Assembly: GCA_029260615.1 (NCBI GenBank)
Contig: JAJDCX010000048.1
Span: forward strand, 1-38,187
Source of the DNA: Phycisphaeraceae bacterium
GTDB lineage: Bacteria; Planctomycetota; Phycisphaerae; Phycisphaerales; Phycisphaeraceae
Length of the DNA: 38,187 nucleotides
Direction: 5' to 3'
Shown: piece by piece, positions 1-7,053 of the stretch
How the letters are laid out: every line of letters starts with the position of its first letter
How positions within the stretch are numbered: position 1 is the stretch's first letter
Made by a program: the position numbers and the translations under genes
The notes under the pieces: generated by a model
Seen by the model: only the letters and a program-made list of their open reading frames with translations
Told to the model about the DNA's origin: nothing
Databases searched by the model: none

Positions 1-1037
1 CCCGTATCGGTTGCCAACAGGGTCGACCCGCTATCGTAGAACCGTAACTCCGCATTACCTAACCCCGCGTCCAGCACGCTAAAGGTGTAATCGGTGTTAC
101 CTCCCAGATTCAAGTCCAAGCGGAACCAGTCGCTGTCAAGCGAAGTCTCCAATTCACCCGCCGTCACCGATGGCAGACCCACAGCTGTAGAGGTCGCCAG
201 ATCATCCCCGTGATCGTCGGGGATCGTATTGATGACGTACTTTGAACTGAACGCGTTGAGGTCTCCCATGAACACGTCGCCATCGACCGCTCCGGCGATA
301 CCAGACACGCTGGTGCTGTCGGAGTATTGCCACAGGTCGTACCCGTTCCACACACCGTCGGCGTTCCCACTCGGCGGGTTGTTGGGGTTGTGTGTCCAGT
401 TCGCCAACCACAGGTCATAGATATTTAAGGAGCTGTTGACTTCGTTCACAGCGTAGTTGGTGTTCATGTAGATGATGGGCACAATCCCACCACTGAGCGC
501 ACTAAAGGCGTTCATGAAATCATGGACCCAGTTACTCAATACGGTCGTGGACAACGAATCGCCACGCTCCAAGTCCAGCGCCGGCCGCAAGAACCCGTCC
601 TGAAGGTAGGGGCTCACCGCTTGGTAGAAGTCGAATGCCTCACTAGACGCATCATTGACCCCGCCGGTGTAAGGCGTGGCGAAGTGGTAGCCGCTGACCA
701 GCACCCCGGCGTTATTAGCACCGGTTACATTCTGAACCCAATTGATATCGACAAAGTTCACGCCCTCGGTCGCCTTCGCCCAAGCGAAGTCAATCCCGGA
801 CGCCTCCACGCTGCTCCAATTGATATTCCCCTGAAATCTGGACACGTCGATCCCAAACGTCTGTGCCGCCCCCGCCTGGGCCGTCACCTCCGGCTGAGTC
901 GAGCTGGTCGGCTCAAGTGGGTCATCCCCCAAGGGCGAAGCACTCAAAAGCAGACGCGCCTCCAGCTCCTGCAGGCCGGGGAACCAATCGGGTGAACCGC
1001 CACAATCAGGCTCAAGCCTGCGGGGATCGTGTGTCAT
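1..1037 (-). CDS. GH25 lysozyme-like surface protein with PPC-type domain (3' end outside window)
   Basis: The reverse strand is open from an ATG at 1037 to the window edge, giving 345 residues with no stop, so the C-terminus is missing. AAAGGA lies about 7 nt before the ATG. Residues 24-33 read LEARLLLSAS, resembling the planctomycete 'LEPR-xLL' N-terminal motif of large exported proteins; no classical signal peptide is evident. From about residue 60 comes a glycosyl hydrolase 25 fold: FGIDVSRFQG at the first strand, a D-x-E catalytic pair in PALDLERGD, then DLWLANW and DLWQYSDS typical of the family end. GH25 enzymes cleave the glycan of peptidoglycan (muramidase). Downstream, DDHGDDLATST followed by DSDWFRLDL resembles a pre-peptidase C-terminal (PPC) beta-sandwich. 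Family assignment is strong; whether it remodels the host wall or attacks other bacteria is unknown. Confidence 0.85.
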   Translation of the reverse strand, partial: MTHDPRRLEPDCGGSPDWFPGLQELEARLLLSASPLGDDPLEPTSSTQPEVTAQAGAAQTFGIDVSRFQGNINWSSVEASGIDFAWAKATEGVNFVDINWVQNVTGANNAGVLVSGYHFATPYTGGVNDASSEAFDFYQAVSPYLQDGFLRPALDLERGDSLSTTVLSNWVHDFMNAFSALSGGIVPIIYMNTNYAVNEVNSSLNIYDLWLANWTHNPNNPPSGNADGVWNGYDLWQYSDSTSVSGIAGAVDGDVFMGDLNAFSSKYVINTIPDDHGDDLATSTAVGLPSVTAGELETSLDSDWFRLDLNLGGNTDYTFSVLDAGLGNAELRFYDSGSTLLATDT

Positions 1038-1250
1038 CCTGACATCCTTTTGCTGATGTAAATATCGCCCTACCGTCTGGATCGCACGCAGAGCGGCCTT
1101 ATTACATAAGAATACCCCGGAACCCCCCGTAATTCCACCAAAATCCATATAAATGATTATTTTCTGCTCTAAGAAGGCCTAGTTAAACCCAATGACCTAC
1201 ATTTAGTACGGGCCAGGACCGCTCAAAACCAGAGGTGACGGCTGCGTGAT

Positions 1251-2471
1251 TTAGGCGCTTCCGTATAGAAACAACAAAATCGCCTCGATCCGCTGGGCCC
1301 AAGCCTGTTCGTTGTGTTGCCCCCCATGCACTTCCATATACAAATGACCCCCGCCCCCACCCTCATCACCCTCCTGGCCGGCCCCCTTTAACAGGCCGGA
1401 CAACACCCGGGCATTTCCCACCGCAGAAGTCACGCCCCCTGGCCCCTGAAGTGTGCCCTCAAGTGTCCCCATATCGATCCAGATACGCGCACCGGACGCC
1501 CAGGACATATCCGTTTCGCCCCACTTCTCAATCAGCCAACGGTCACGCCACCACAACGAAGGCGAAACCCCCCCGCAACGACCAAACGTCTCCGCGTGTG
1601 CCCAAACCATATACAAAGAAATCAACCCACCAAGCGATGAGCCCGCGATCCCCGTCTTCTCGCGCGACGGGTCCGTCCGGTACGTCCGATCAATAAAAGG
1701 CTTCACCTCCTCGACCACGAATCGCGCATATGCATCACTCTTCCCATCCTCCGGCCTGGGCGTGTACTCCGTCATCCGCTCCGCGTTGTTGTACATCCCC
1801 ACAATAATAATCGGCTCAATCTTCCCACTACGGATCAAACGCTCCGCCGCCTCATCGACTTCCCACTCATGCCCAGCGAACGAAGTACTGGCATCAAATA
1901 TATTCTGCCCGTCGTGCATGTATAGCACCGGATATCGGCGATCAGTGTTGTCGTCGTAGCCCGGCGGAAGATACACCAACAGCGTGCGGTCGTTGTCAAG
2001 GATGGTCGAATGAAACTCTTCATGCCTGCCGTAATCCCCAGTCAACGTCGGCTCAGGACGCTGAGCCTCCCCGTTTGACCAGGCCGCGACCACAACCTCA
2101 ACCTCCTTGTCTTTGTCCGCAAAGAGGTTTCGGTTTTCGATCTCCCCACCAGCCTCGTTCTTCTCAACCGACTGCCACGAGCCACGGGTCGCCTTGTACT
2201 GGACATGCACACCGCGCCTGATCGTGAGATCACCGCTGTAAACCCCGCCATCCTGCCGCTCCAACTTGAGCCCCTCACCGTCCCAGTTGCCCAGCTGGGC
2301 ATCGTCACCCGACAGGTAGACAGGCTCTCCCCCGGGTGTATCCACAGGAACCGTCAGAACAAACCTGATCGTCACGGCATCCGAATCAGGCGTGGTGTCC
2401 TGCGCAACGGTGTGAACCGTCAGCAAAAACAGAATTCCCAGTGCCCCTATAAGCCGGATCTGTCGCGTCAT
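1251..2471 (-). CDS. Secreted esterase with N-terminal CBM20-like domain
   Basis: The 406-residue protein starts at the ATG at 2471, because GGAGG sits 8 nt upstream and the sequence then begins with a good signal peptide (TRQIRLIGALGILFLLTVHT, cleaved near VAQ). Residues about 33-130 look like a starch-binding CBM20 sandwich (VTIRFVLTV, VYLSGDDAQLGNWD). The rest is an esterase-D/Fes-type alpha/beta hydrolase (PF00756): LLVYLPPGY, PVLYMHDGQNIFD, nucleophile elbow GSSLGG near residue 278, and a late HGGQHNEQAW supplying the likely catalytic His. Such enzymes deacylate esters of sugars, siderophores or feruloyl groups; the carbohydrate module hints at a polysaccharide-bound substrate, which is inference. 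It lies 92 nt downstream of rplI on the same strand, but a terminator separates them. Confidence 0.82.
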   Translation of the reverse strand: MTRQIRLIGALGILFLLTVHTVAQDTTPDSDAVTIRFVLTVPVDTPGGEPVYLSGDDAQLGNWDGEGLKLERQDGGVYSGDLTIRRGVHVQYKATRGSWQSVEKNEAGGEIENRNLFADKDKEVEVVVAAWSNGEAQRPEPTLTGDYGRHEEFHSTILDNDRTLLVYLPPGYDDNTDRRYPVLYMHDGQNIFDASTSFAGHEWEVDEAAERLIRSGKIEPIIIVGMYNNAERMTEYTPRPEDGKSDAYARFVVEEVKPFIDRTYRTDPSREKTGIAGSSLGGLISLYMVWAHAETFGRCGGVSPSLWWRDRWLIEKWGETDMSWASGARIWIDMGTLEGTLQGPGGVTSAVGNARVLSGLLKGAGQEGDEGGGGGHLYMEVHGGQHNEQAWAQRIEAILLFLYGSA

Positions 2472-2503
2472 CGTGTGAACCTCCTGAATCCAATCACCCA
2501 ATG

Positions 2504-2532
2504 AAAAACGGCCGCCCGAGATGGACGGCCGT
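2504..2532 (-). terminator. Rho-independent terminator after rplI
   Basis: A 7-bp perfect stem (ACGGCCG at 2508-2514 with CGGCCGT at 2526-2532) and an 11-nt loop is followed, on the reverse strand, by a T run (A run 2504-2508 on the plus strand). It lies about 30 nt after the rplI stop and separates the ribosomal cluster from the esterase gene. Confidence 0.8.
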
Positions 2533-2563
2533 CGTTTATTTAACTAACACAACCGGCCGTGAT

Positions 2564-3127
2564 CTACTCATCAATCTCGGCGGCGATCGGCTCGCCCTTG
2601 GCCGAGGTATCTTCCTCAACCAGTTGGCCATCCACTTCGCCTTCATCCTCCGCGTCGAGATGTCCCGCTGGCTTGTCAGAGACAATCCACAGCTTGACCT
2701 CGGCCTTGAGTTCCTTATCCAGCACAACCGGGATCTGGTAACTGTCCAGACGCTTCATCTGCTCACCCACGCGGATGTGACGATCTTCGATCATCTCGAA
2801 GCCCTCGTCACGCAACGCCTGAGCGATCTCGTGCTGAGTCACGCCGCCGTACAATACGCCCTGCTCGTTGGCGGAACGTTCCAGCGTGATCTCGAACTCG
2901 TTGATCTTCCCGATCAGTGACTCGTGCTCCGTACGAAGCACCGCCATCTCCGCAGCCACTTCCGCACGGCGGGCGGCCAGCCGTTTAATCGCCGCCTCGC
3001 TGGGCTTGGTCCCCAGCCCAAAGGGCAGCAGGTAATTGCGTGCGTAACCCGGCTTGACCTTGACGACATCGCCAATGATCCCCAGGTTTGCAACGTTGTC
3101 CAGTAGTAGTAGTTCGATCTGCTTCAT
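2564..3127 (-). CDS. rplI: 50S ribosomal protein bL9
   Basis: bL9 binds 23S rRNA near the base of the L1 stalk and helps maintain reading frame. The 187-residue product has the family signature near the N-terminus (LLLDNVANLGIIGDVVKVKPG, then ARNYLLPFGL), the long connecting helix (residues about 45-75) and the C-terminal domain ending near LWIVSDKP at about 150. It is about 38 residues longer than the roughly 149-residue E. coli protein because of an acidic tail rich in Glu and Asp. AAGGA lies about 4 nt before the ATG. It is the last gene of rpsF-ssb-rplI on this strand, 169 nt after ssb; rpsR, which often sits between ssb and rplI, is absent. Confidence 0.97.
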   Translation of the reverse strand: MKQIELLLLDNVANLGIIGDVVKVKPGYARNYLLPFGLGTKPSEAAIKRLAARRAEVAAEMAVLRTEHESLIGKINEFEITLERSANEQGVLYGGVTQHEIAQALRDEGFEMIEDRHIRVGEQMKRLDSYQIPVVLDKELKAEVKLWIVSDKPAGHLDAEDEGEVDGQLVEEDTSAKGEPIAAEIDE

Positions 3128-3296
3128 GTTGTCCTTCCAGACTATCTTGGAAAGTTAGGTGCCGGCCCGTGGATCAACACGCCCACGGCGATGCACCAGC
3201 ATTGGTTTTTTCATCTATACCCGGTACGAATCCTTGCCCGTCCTTCAGCACCCGGCTCTTCCGAAAGGCCGGCCGAACTCTCGTGGCAACTGCTTT

Positions 3297-3800
3297 TTAA
3301 AACGGTATATCGTCCTCATCCACCGGCTGGTGCGCCGGCCCTGCATTGGCTGGCGCCGGGGCACTGCGCCCAGCACCCCCGGTTCCCCCAGCTCCATCAG
3401 AGCGACCGCCGCCCTGCTGCTGGTAACCGCCCCCACCGCCCCCAGCGCCTCCGCCTTCACCGCCACGAGAGTCTAAAAACTCAAACGACTCCACGACGAT
3501 CTTCAGCTTAGAGCGATTGCCCCCGCTTTCCTTGTCCTGCCACGTGTCCAGCTTCAGCCGGCCCTCGACATACAACGGCCGACCCTTTTTGAGGTACTGG
3601 TTAAGCACCTCCGCGGTCCGGCCCCAGGCCTCAAGATCGACAAACGTCGTCTCTTCCTGCTTCTCGTTGGTCTGCTTGTTGAACCACGTCCGGTTGATCG
3701 CCATACCCAGGTTCGCCACCGCCGTATTGTTCGGCGTGTAACGCAACTCCGGGTCGCGCGTCAGATTCCCCATCAGCATGACTCTATTGAGATTGGGCAT
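3297..3800 (-). CDS. ssb: Single-stranded DNA-binding protein
   Basis: SSB coats single-stranded DNA in replication, repair and recombination. Residues 1 to about 112 form the OB fold, recognisable from NRVMLMGNLTRDPELRYTP, AINRTWF and WGRTAEVLNQYLKKG. A Gly/Gln-rich linker follows (about 115-158), and the protein ends in the acidic partner-binding tip DEDDIPF, so the C-terminus is intact. It has 167 residues, normal for the family. GGAG lies 7 nt before the ATG. It sits 57 nt downstream of rpsF and is probably co-transcribed with it. The Gly-rich linker is encoded by repetitive GC-rich DNA. Confidence 0.97.
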   Translation of the reverse strand: MPNLNRVMLMGNLTRDPELRYTPNNTAVANLGMAINRTWFNKQTNEKQEETTFVDLEAWGRTAEVLNQYLKKGRPLYVEGRLKLDTWQDKESGGNRSKLKIVVESFEFLDSRGGEGGGAGGGGGGYQQQGGGRSDGAGGTGGAGRSAPAPANAGPAHQPVDEDDIPF

Positions 3801-3857
3801 CGTCCAACTCCTGCGCAGGATCTTCTACGGGGGACACGTTTACGCTTGACGTCGTTC

Positions 3858-4394
3858 TTATTCCGTGGGCTTGGCGGCAACAGCCTCGGCGGCAGGCTCA
3901 GCTGCAGCTTCGGCAGCGGGCTCGGTTGCAGCTTCGGCAGGCTTGGCTTCTTCAACCTTAGCCTCAGTGGCCTTGGCCTCAGTGGCCTTTGCTTCATCCG
4001 CCTGCTCGGCCTTCTCGTCACGCAACTTCTGTTCGGCCTCGCTGGTCTTCGCCTCTTCCAATTCCGCGTCGTACTCCACCTGCCCCATGTGGTCGCAACG
4101 GGTCATCATCACCCGCAGCACCAGCTCCGAAAGGTTGCAGGTATTCTCAACCTCGGTCAGCCGGGTCCCGTCTGCACGGAACAAAGCCAGCAGGTACGTA
4201 CCACGCTTCTGACGCTTCACCGCGTAAGACAGCTTGCGCTCGTCCCACTTACGCAGGGTAATCACCTCGGCATCGATCCGGCCAAGGGCCTCACGGACGT
4301 GGTCGATCGCGGCACCCAGCCCGCCACCCACAGCCGACTGGCTCATCAGGAACAGGCCTTCGTACAGGTTGCTATTGTCGAATTCTTCGCTCAT
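3858..4394 (-). CDS. rpsF: 30S ribosomal protein bS6
   Basis: bS6 binds the central domain of 16S rRNA together with bS18. The start is taken at 4394 (SEEFDNSNLYEGLFL...), with AGGAGA about 9 nt upstream; the open frame continues to 4493, but that extension has no ribosome binding site and no family similarity. Residues about 8-105 give the S6 fold: NLYEGLFLMSQS, VITLRKWDERKLSYAVKRQK and GTYLLALF. A tail of about 70 residues rich in Ala, Glu and Lys follows, with near-repeats of KATEA and EPAAEAA; many bS6 proteins have acidic tails, but this one is long (178 residues in total). First gene of rpsF-ssb-rplI. Confidence 0.96.
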   Translation of the reverse strand: MSEEFDNSNLYEGLFLMSQSAVGGGLGAAIDHVREALGRIDAEVITLRKWDERKLSYAVKRQKRGTYLLALFRADGTRLTEVENTCNLSELVLRVMMTRCDHMGQVEYDAELEEAKTSEAEQKLRDEKAEQADEAKATEAKATEAKVEEAKPAEAATEPAAEAAAEPAAEAVAAKPTE

Positions 4395-4570
4395 TTGATC
4401 GCGTCTCCTTCCCGCTCGGTGGTCCCAGCCGACGCAGCTAGGACGCTGGACCCACGCCAACGGGCGAGGCCAAGCGGTCATGTGTAGCCCCACAGGATAC
4501 CCCGATTAAGCCCGCCGAGCAAAGCCGCTGCCAGAGCCCTCTACAGAGCTGCCCAATGGAACTATCCATG

Positions 4571-4597
4571 AAAAAACCACGCCTGTTAAGCGTGGTT
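4571..4597 (-). terminator. Rho-independent terminator after tRNA-Asp
   Basis: An 8-bp stem, AACCACGC (4575-4582) with GCGTGGTT (4590-4597), is followed on the reverse strand by six Ts (A run 4571-4576). It lies 17 nt beyond the tRNA 3' end. Confidence 0.88.
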
Positions 4598-4613
4598 CGG
4601 GGTCTCGCGTAAG

Positions 4614-4687
4614 CGAGGGTGACGGGAGTCGAACCCGCAACCTCCGGATCGACAGTCCGGTGCTCTAACCAATTGAGCTACACCCCC
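4614..4687 (-). tRNA. tRNA-Asp (anticodon GTC)
   Basis: The cloverleaf reads on the reverse strand: acceptor GGGGGTG pairs with CACCCTC (one G-T), D arm GCTC/GAGC, anticodon stem CCGGA/TCCGG around loop CTGTCGA (anticodon GTC), T arm GCGGG-TTCGACT-CCCGT, discriminator G. It is 74 nt long with no encoded CCA. Confidence 0.97.
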
Positions 4688-4781
4688 TAAGGGGACTCGA
4701 CCAGGTTCGCTGGGCGAGCCACATACTCTAGTTTTGGCTGGCGAGTTGTCAACTGCCCGCCCGGTTTACCAACAAACCCAA

Positions 4782-5822
4782 CTATTGGGCGATCTTCTTG
4801 AACCGCCCCGCCTTGGCCGCCTCGATCGCCGTGAGGATCACATCCATCGCCCGGTACCCCTCTATCCCGTCGATCAGGGGCTTGCGCCGCTTGAGAATCG
4901 AATCCGTGAAGCTCACGATAATCCCGCTGCCGACCTGTTGAGTATTGGTAGACACAGCACCGACCTGATGGAACTCGCGTTCGCCGTTGCGATACTCAAC
5001 GACTACCCCAAAGTCCGGGTGCTTACCGATCTTGATGACACCGTTGGAGCAGAAAACGGTGGTGCCGTTGTCCTCCCCGCCGTAGTTGGTCCAGGATATA
5101 TTCATGGACCCGACCACGCCGGAGCGCGTCTTAAGCGTGATGCACGCATTGTCATCCAACGGGATAAACCTGCCCTTCTCCGTCCGCTTGTCCAGCGTGG
5201 AGATCACGCCCCCCGCCAGAACAAACTCTTCGCCCAGCAGCCAGCGCATCAGGTCCGCCTTGTGAATGCCCAGGTCGCCGGTGACCCCCATGACTGCGGG
5301 AGCCTTCTTGAAGAACCAGGTCTTAGGGCCATCCACCGACCAGCCATCGGGCCCAGCATGCTTAAAAGAGGTCTCAAATGCGATCGGCTTACCGACCCGA
5401 CCGGAGTCAAGGATTTCCTTGGCTTTGACGTGGGTGGGCATCAGCCTCTGGTTCATACCAACCATAAGATACTTGCGCGCCCGCTTGGCCGCAGCGAGCA
5501 TCTTCCTGCCCTCAACACGGGTCGTCGCCATGGGCTTCTCTACCAGCACATGCAGCCCGGCCTTGAAGGCCTCCAGCGTCATCGAAACGTGCAGGTTGTT
5601 CGGCCCGCAAACGACAGCCGCATCCAGATCCTGCTCGGCGAGCATCTTCTTGTAATCCGTGTAAGCCACCGCACCCAACGGCTCAGCGACTCCTTTAGCA
5701 CGGCCACGAACCGGGTCCGCGATCGCGACAACCACAGCCCTCTTATCCGCCACCGCTTCGGGGATATGCCTCTGCTGGGCGATCGAACCACAACCGATGA
5801 TGCCGTACCTGACTGTCTTCAT
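4782..5822 (-). CDS. Gfo/Idh/MocA family NAD(P)-dependent oxidoreductase
   Basis: The 346-residue protein starts with a Rossmann fold (VRYGIIGCGSIAQQRHIPE, GxGxxA nucleotide loop at about residues 8-13), has the family EKPMATT motif near residue 96 (Lys contacts cofactor and substrate) and DLGIHKADLMRWL around 182, where the His is the usual catalytic residue. Members oxidise or reduce sugars, inositols and related polyols; the substrate cannot be read from sequence. AGGAGA lies 4 nt before the ATG. It stands alone between tRNA-Asp and the FabZ-like gene. There is no signal peptide, so it is probably cytoplasmic, although planctomycetes also have exported relatives. Confidence 0.93.
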   Translation of the reverse strand: MKTVRYGIIGCGSIAQQRHIPEAVADKRAVVVAIADPVRGRAKGVAEPLGAVAYTDYKKMLAEQDLDAAVVCGPNNLHVSMTLEAFKAGLHVLVEKPMATTRVEGRKMLAAAKRARKYLMVGMNQRLMPTHVKAKEILDSGRVGKPIAFETSFKHAGPDGWSVDGPKTWFFKKAPAVMGVTGDLGIHKADLMRWLLGEEFVLAGGVISTLDKRTEKGRFIPLDDNACITLKTRSGVVGSMNISWTNYGGEDNGTTVFCSNGVIKIGKHPDFGVVVEYRNGEREFHQVGAVSTNTQQVGSGIIVSFTDSILKRRKPLIDGIEGYRAMDVILTAIEAAKAGRFKKIAQ

Positions 5823-5910
5823 CGTATCTCCTGCCGCCCCACCAACCGGTGCGGACGTTACTAAACCATGCCCTTAACAGGCACTTTGTTCTGTCTGTTC
5901 CATCGTCTTC

Positions 5911-5936
5911 GTTGCCGCGGAACTACCCGTGGCAAC
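5911..5936 (-). terminator. Hairpin downstream of the FabZ-like gene
   Basis: A 10-bp stem, GTTGCCGCGG (5911-5920) with CCGTGGCAAC (5927-5936), with one wobble and a 6-nt loop, starts 28 nt after the FabZ-like stop. No T tract follows, so it is either a weak or factor-assisted terminator or an mRNA 3' stabiliser. Confidence 0.45.
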
Positions 5937-5963
5937 ACGTTAGGTCTTGCTTATCTACCCCGG

Positions 5964-6434
5964 TTACAAAGGCATCCCGATAATCGTCGCCTCAAAGACG
6001 AGCCGACCATCGACCAACCCCTGCACACGGCTCTTGCTGCGCCGCGGACGCAGCTCCGTCAACTCACAAAGAATATAAAGCCGATCCCCCGGCACCACCT
6101 GCCCGCGAAACTTCACATCCTCCAGCCCAGCGAAACCCATAAACTTAATGTCCTGCTTACTCAGGCAGATGAAGCTCGCCAGCTGCGCCCCCGCCTCGAC
6201 CATCAGCACCCCGGGGAAAATAGGCCGCCCGGGGATGTGCCCCTCAACCCAGAACTCATCGTCCCTCACATCCCGGTACGCCAACACGTGTTTCAGGTCG
6301 TCGGTCGCGTAGGTAATCCCATCGATCAGACGCATCGCGCCACGGTGCGGGTTGATCTTCTCGATCGCCGCCGCATTGTAGGCCTCAGCACCCAAATCGA
6401 TATCTGAGATATCAAACAACAGCTGTGGAGCCAT
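5964..6434 (-). CDS. FabZ-like (3R)-hydroxyacyl-ACP dehydratase, hotdog fold
   Basis: The 156-residue protein matches the FabZ/FabA-like hotdog family: NPHRGAMRLIDGI, the catalytic block HIPGRPIFPGVLMVEAGAQ (active-site His in the first motif and Glu in VEAGAQ), then GLEDVKFRGQVVPGD. FabZ removes water from 3-hydroxyacyl-ACP in fatty-acid elongation. No other fab gene is nearby, so it could be the housekeeping FabZ or a paralogue for another acyl chain. The N-terminal 25 residues are less typical. AAGGA sits 11 nt before the ATG, a long spacing. The downstream hairpin at 5911-5936 may end the transcript. Confidence 0.87.
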   Translation of the reverse strand: MAPQLLFDISDIDLGAEAYNAAAIEKINPHRGAMRLIDGITYATDDLKHVLAYRDVRDDEFWVEGHIPGRPIFPGVLMVEAGAQLASFICLSKQDIKFMGFAGLEDVKFRGQVVPGDRLYILCELTELRPRRSKSRVQGLVDGRLVFEATIIGMPL

Positions 6435-6549
6435 GCCCTAAACGATCCTTCCTGCCTGAAACACACGTCCTTATTGCTCTGCCGATCCCTCACCCCGGCT
6501 TGGCCCAAAGCCGCTCCCATGATGCCTAAGCGAATACTTCCTAGACGCA

Positions 6550-6579
6550 CTGGGGAATACTTCCGGTGCAATTCCCCAG
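6550..6579. other. Hairpin between the Hc1-like and FabZ-like genes
   Basis: CTGGGGAAT (6550-6558) and ATTCCCCAG (6571-6579) form a perfect 9-bp stem with a 12-nt loop. It lies 100 nt after the Hc1-like stop and 115 nt before the FabZ-like start. There is no T run in either direction, so its role is unclear. The rest of 6435-6680 shows nothing else recognisable. Confidence 0.4.
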
Positions 6580-6680
6580 GCCCGCCTCCAAGCACAGACA
6601 CACCCCACCACGCAAAAAGCACGGCACCTGCACGTCTCATCTATATCAGACTCGCCGGCAAACCAAGGCGAAACCCTGGA

Positions 6681-6857
6681 TTAATCGCCGTCACGGTTCT
6701 CAAGAACCTTCACACGAAGCGCCTGGGCCATGTTTTTAACATCCTGCATCTGCTTGCGGACACGCGTGCCAGCCGCCTTGTTGCCACCAGCAGCCTTACG
6801 CAGATCGTCTTCCACAGAACTAACCAGGGTCTTGAGTTGTTCGTAGGCTTCTAACAT
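6681..6857 (-). CDS. Histone H1/Hc1-like small basic protein
   Basis: This 58-residue protein starts at 6857, where GGAG lies 6 nt upstream; the upstream in-frame extension to 6908 has no such site. The sequence (EAYEQLKTLVSSVEDDLRK, then GGNKAAGTRVRKQMQDVKNM, then AQALRVKVLE) matches the Hc1 family, named from the chlamydial nucleoid-condensing histone-like protein; short Hc1 proteins are common in planctomycetes and relatives. Here only the helical N-terminal part is present, without the Lys-rich C-terminal tail of chlamydial Hc1, so DNA compaction is possible but not shown. It is a single gene on the reverse strand. Confidence 0.78.
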   Translation of the reverse strand: MLEAYEQLKTLVSSVEDDLRKAAGGNKAAGTRVRKQMQDVKNMAQALRVKVLENRDGD

Positions 6858-7053
6858 GGATATCTCCAGTGTGAATATTTGGGGTTTGACCGACCTATTG
6901 CCCCTCACGGGCTAAAACAGCGTACCTAAGCCCGCCATCGGCAGCAAACAAGGGTACATAACGAGCCTCCAAACCGCCTCTGGGCCAAACCAGAGGGGTT
7001 CCGGGTCTGGGGATAAGAATGGTGGATGGATCTAATCTCTAACCACCCCCTCA

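Noticed and set aside
3155..3214. 19-codon reverse ORF (KKPMLVHRRGRVDPRAGT) just before rplI
   Set aside because: Basic and suggestive of a leader or rpsR remnant, but it has no ribosome binding site and no resemblance to bS18; too short to support.
4734..5864. 376-aa plus-strand ORF opposite the Gfo/Idh/MocA gene
   Set aside because: It is antisense to a gene with strong family motifs; long shadows are expected in GC-rich DNA.
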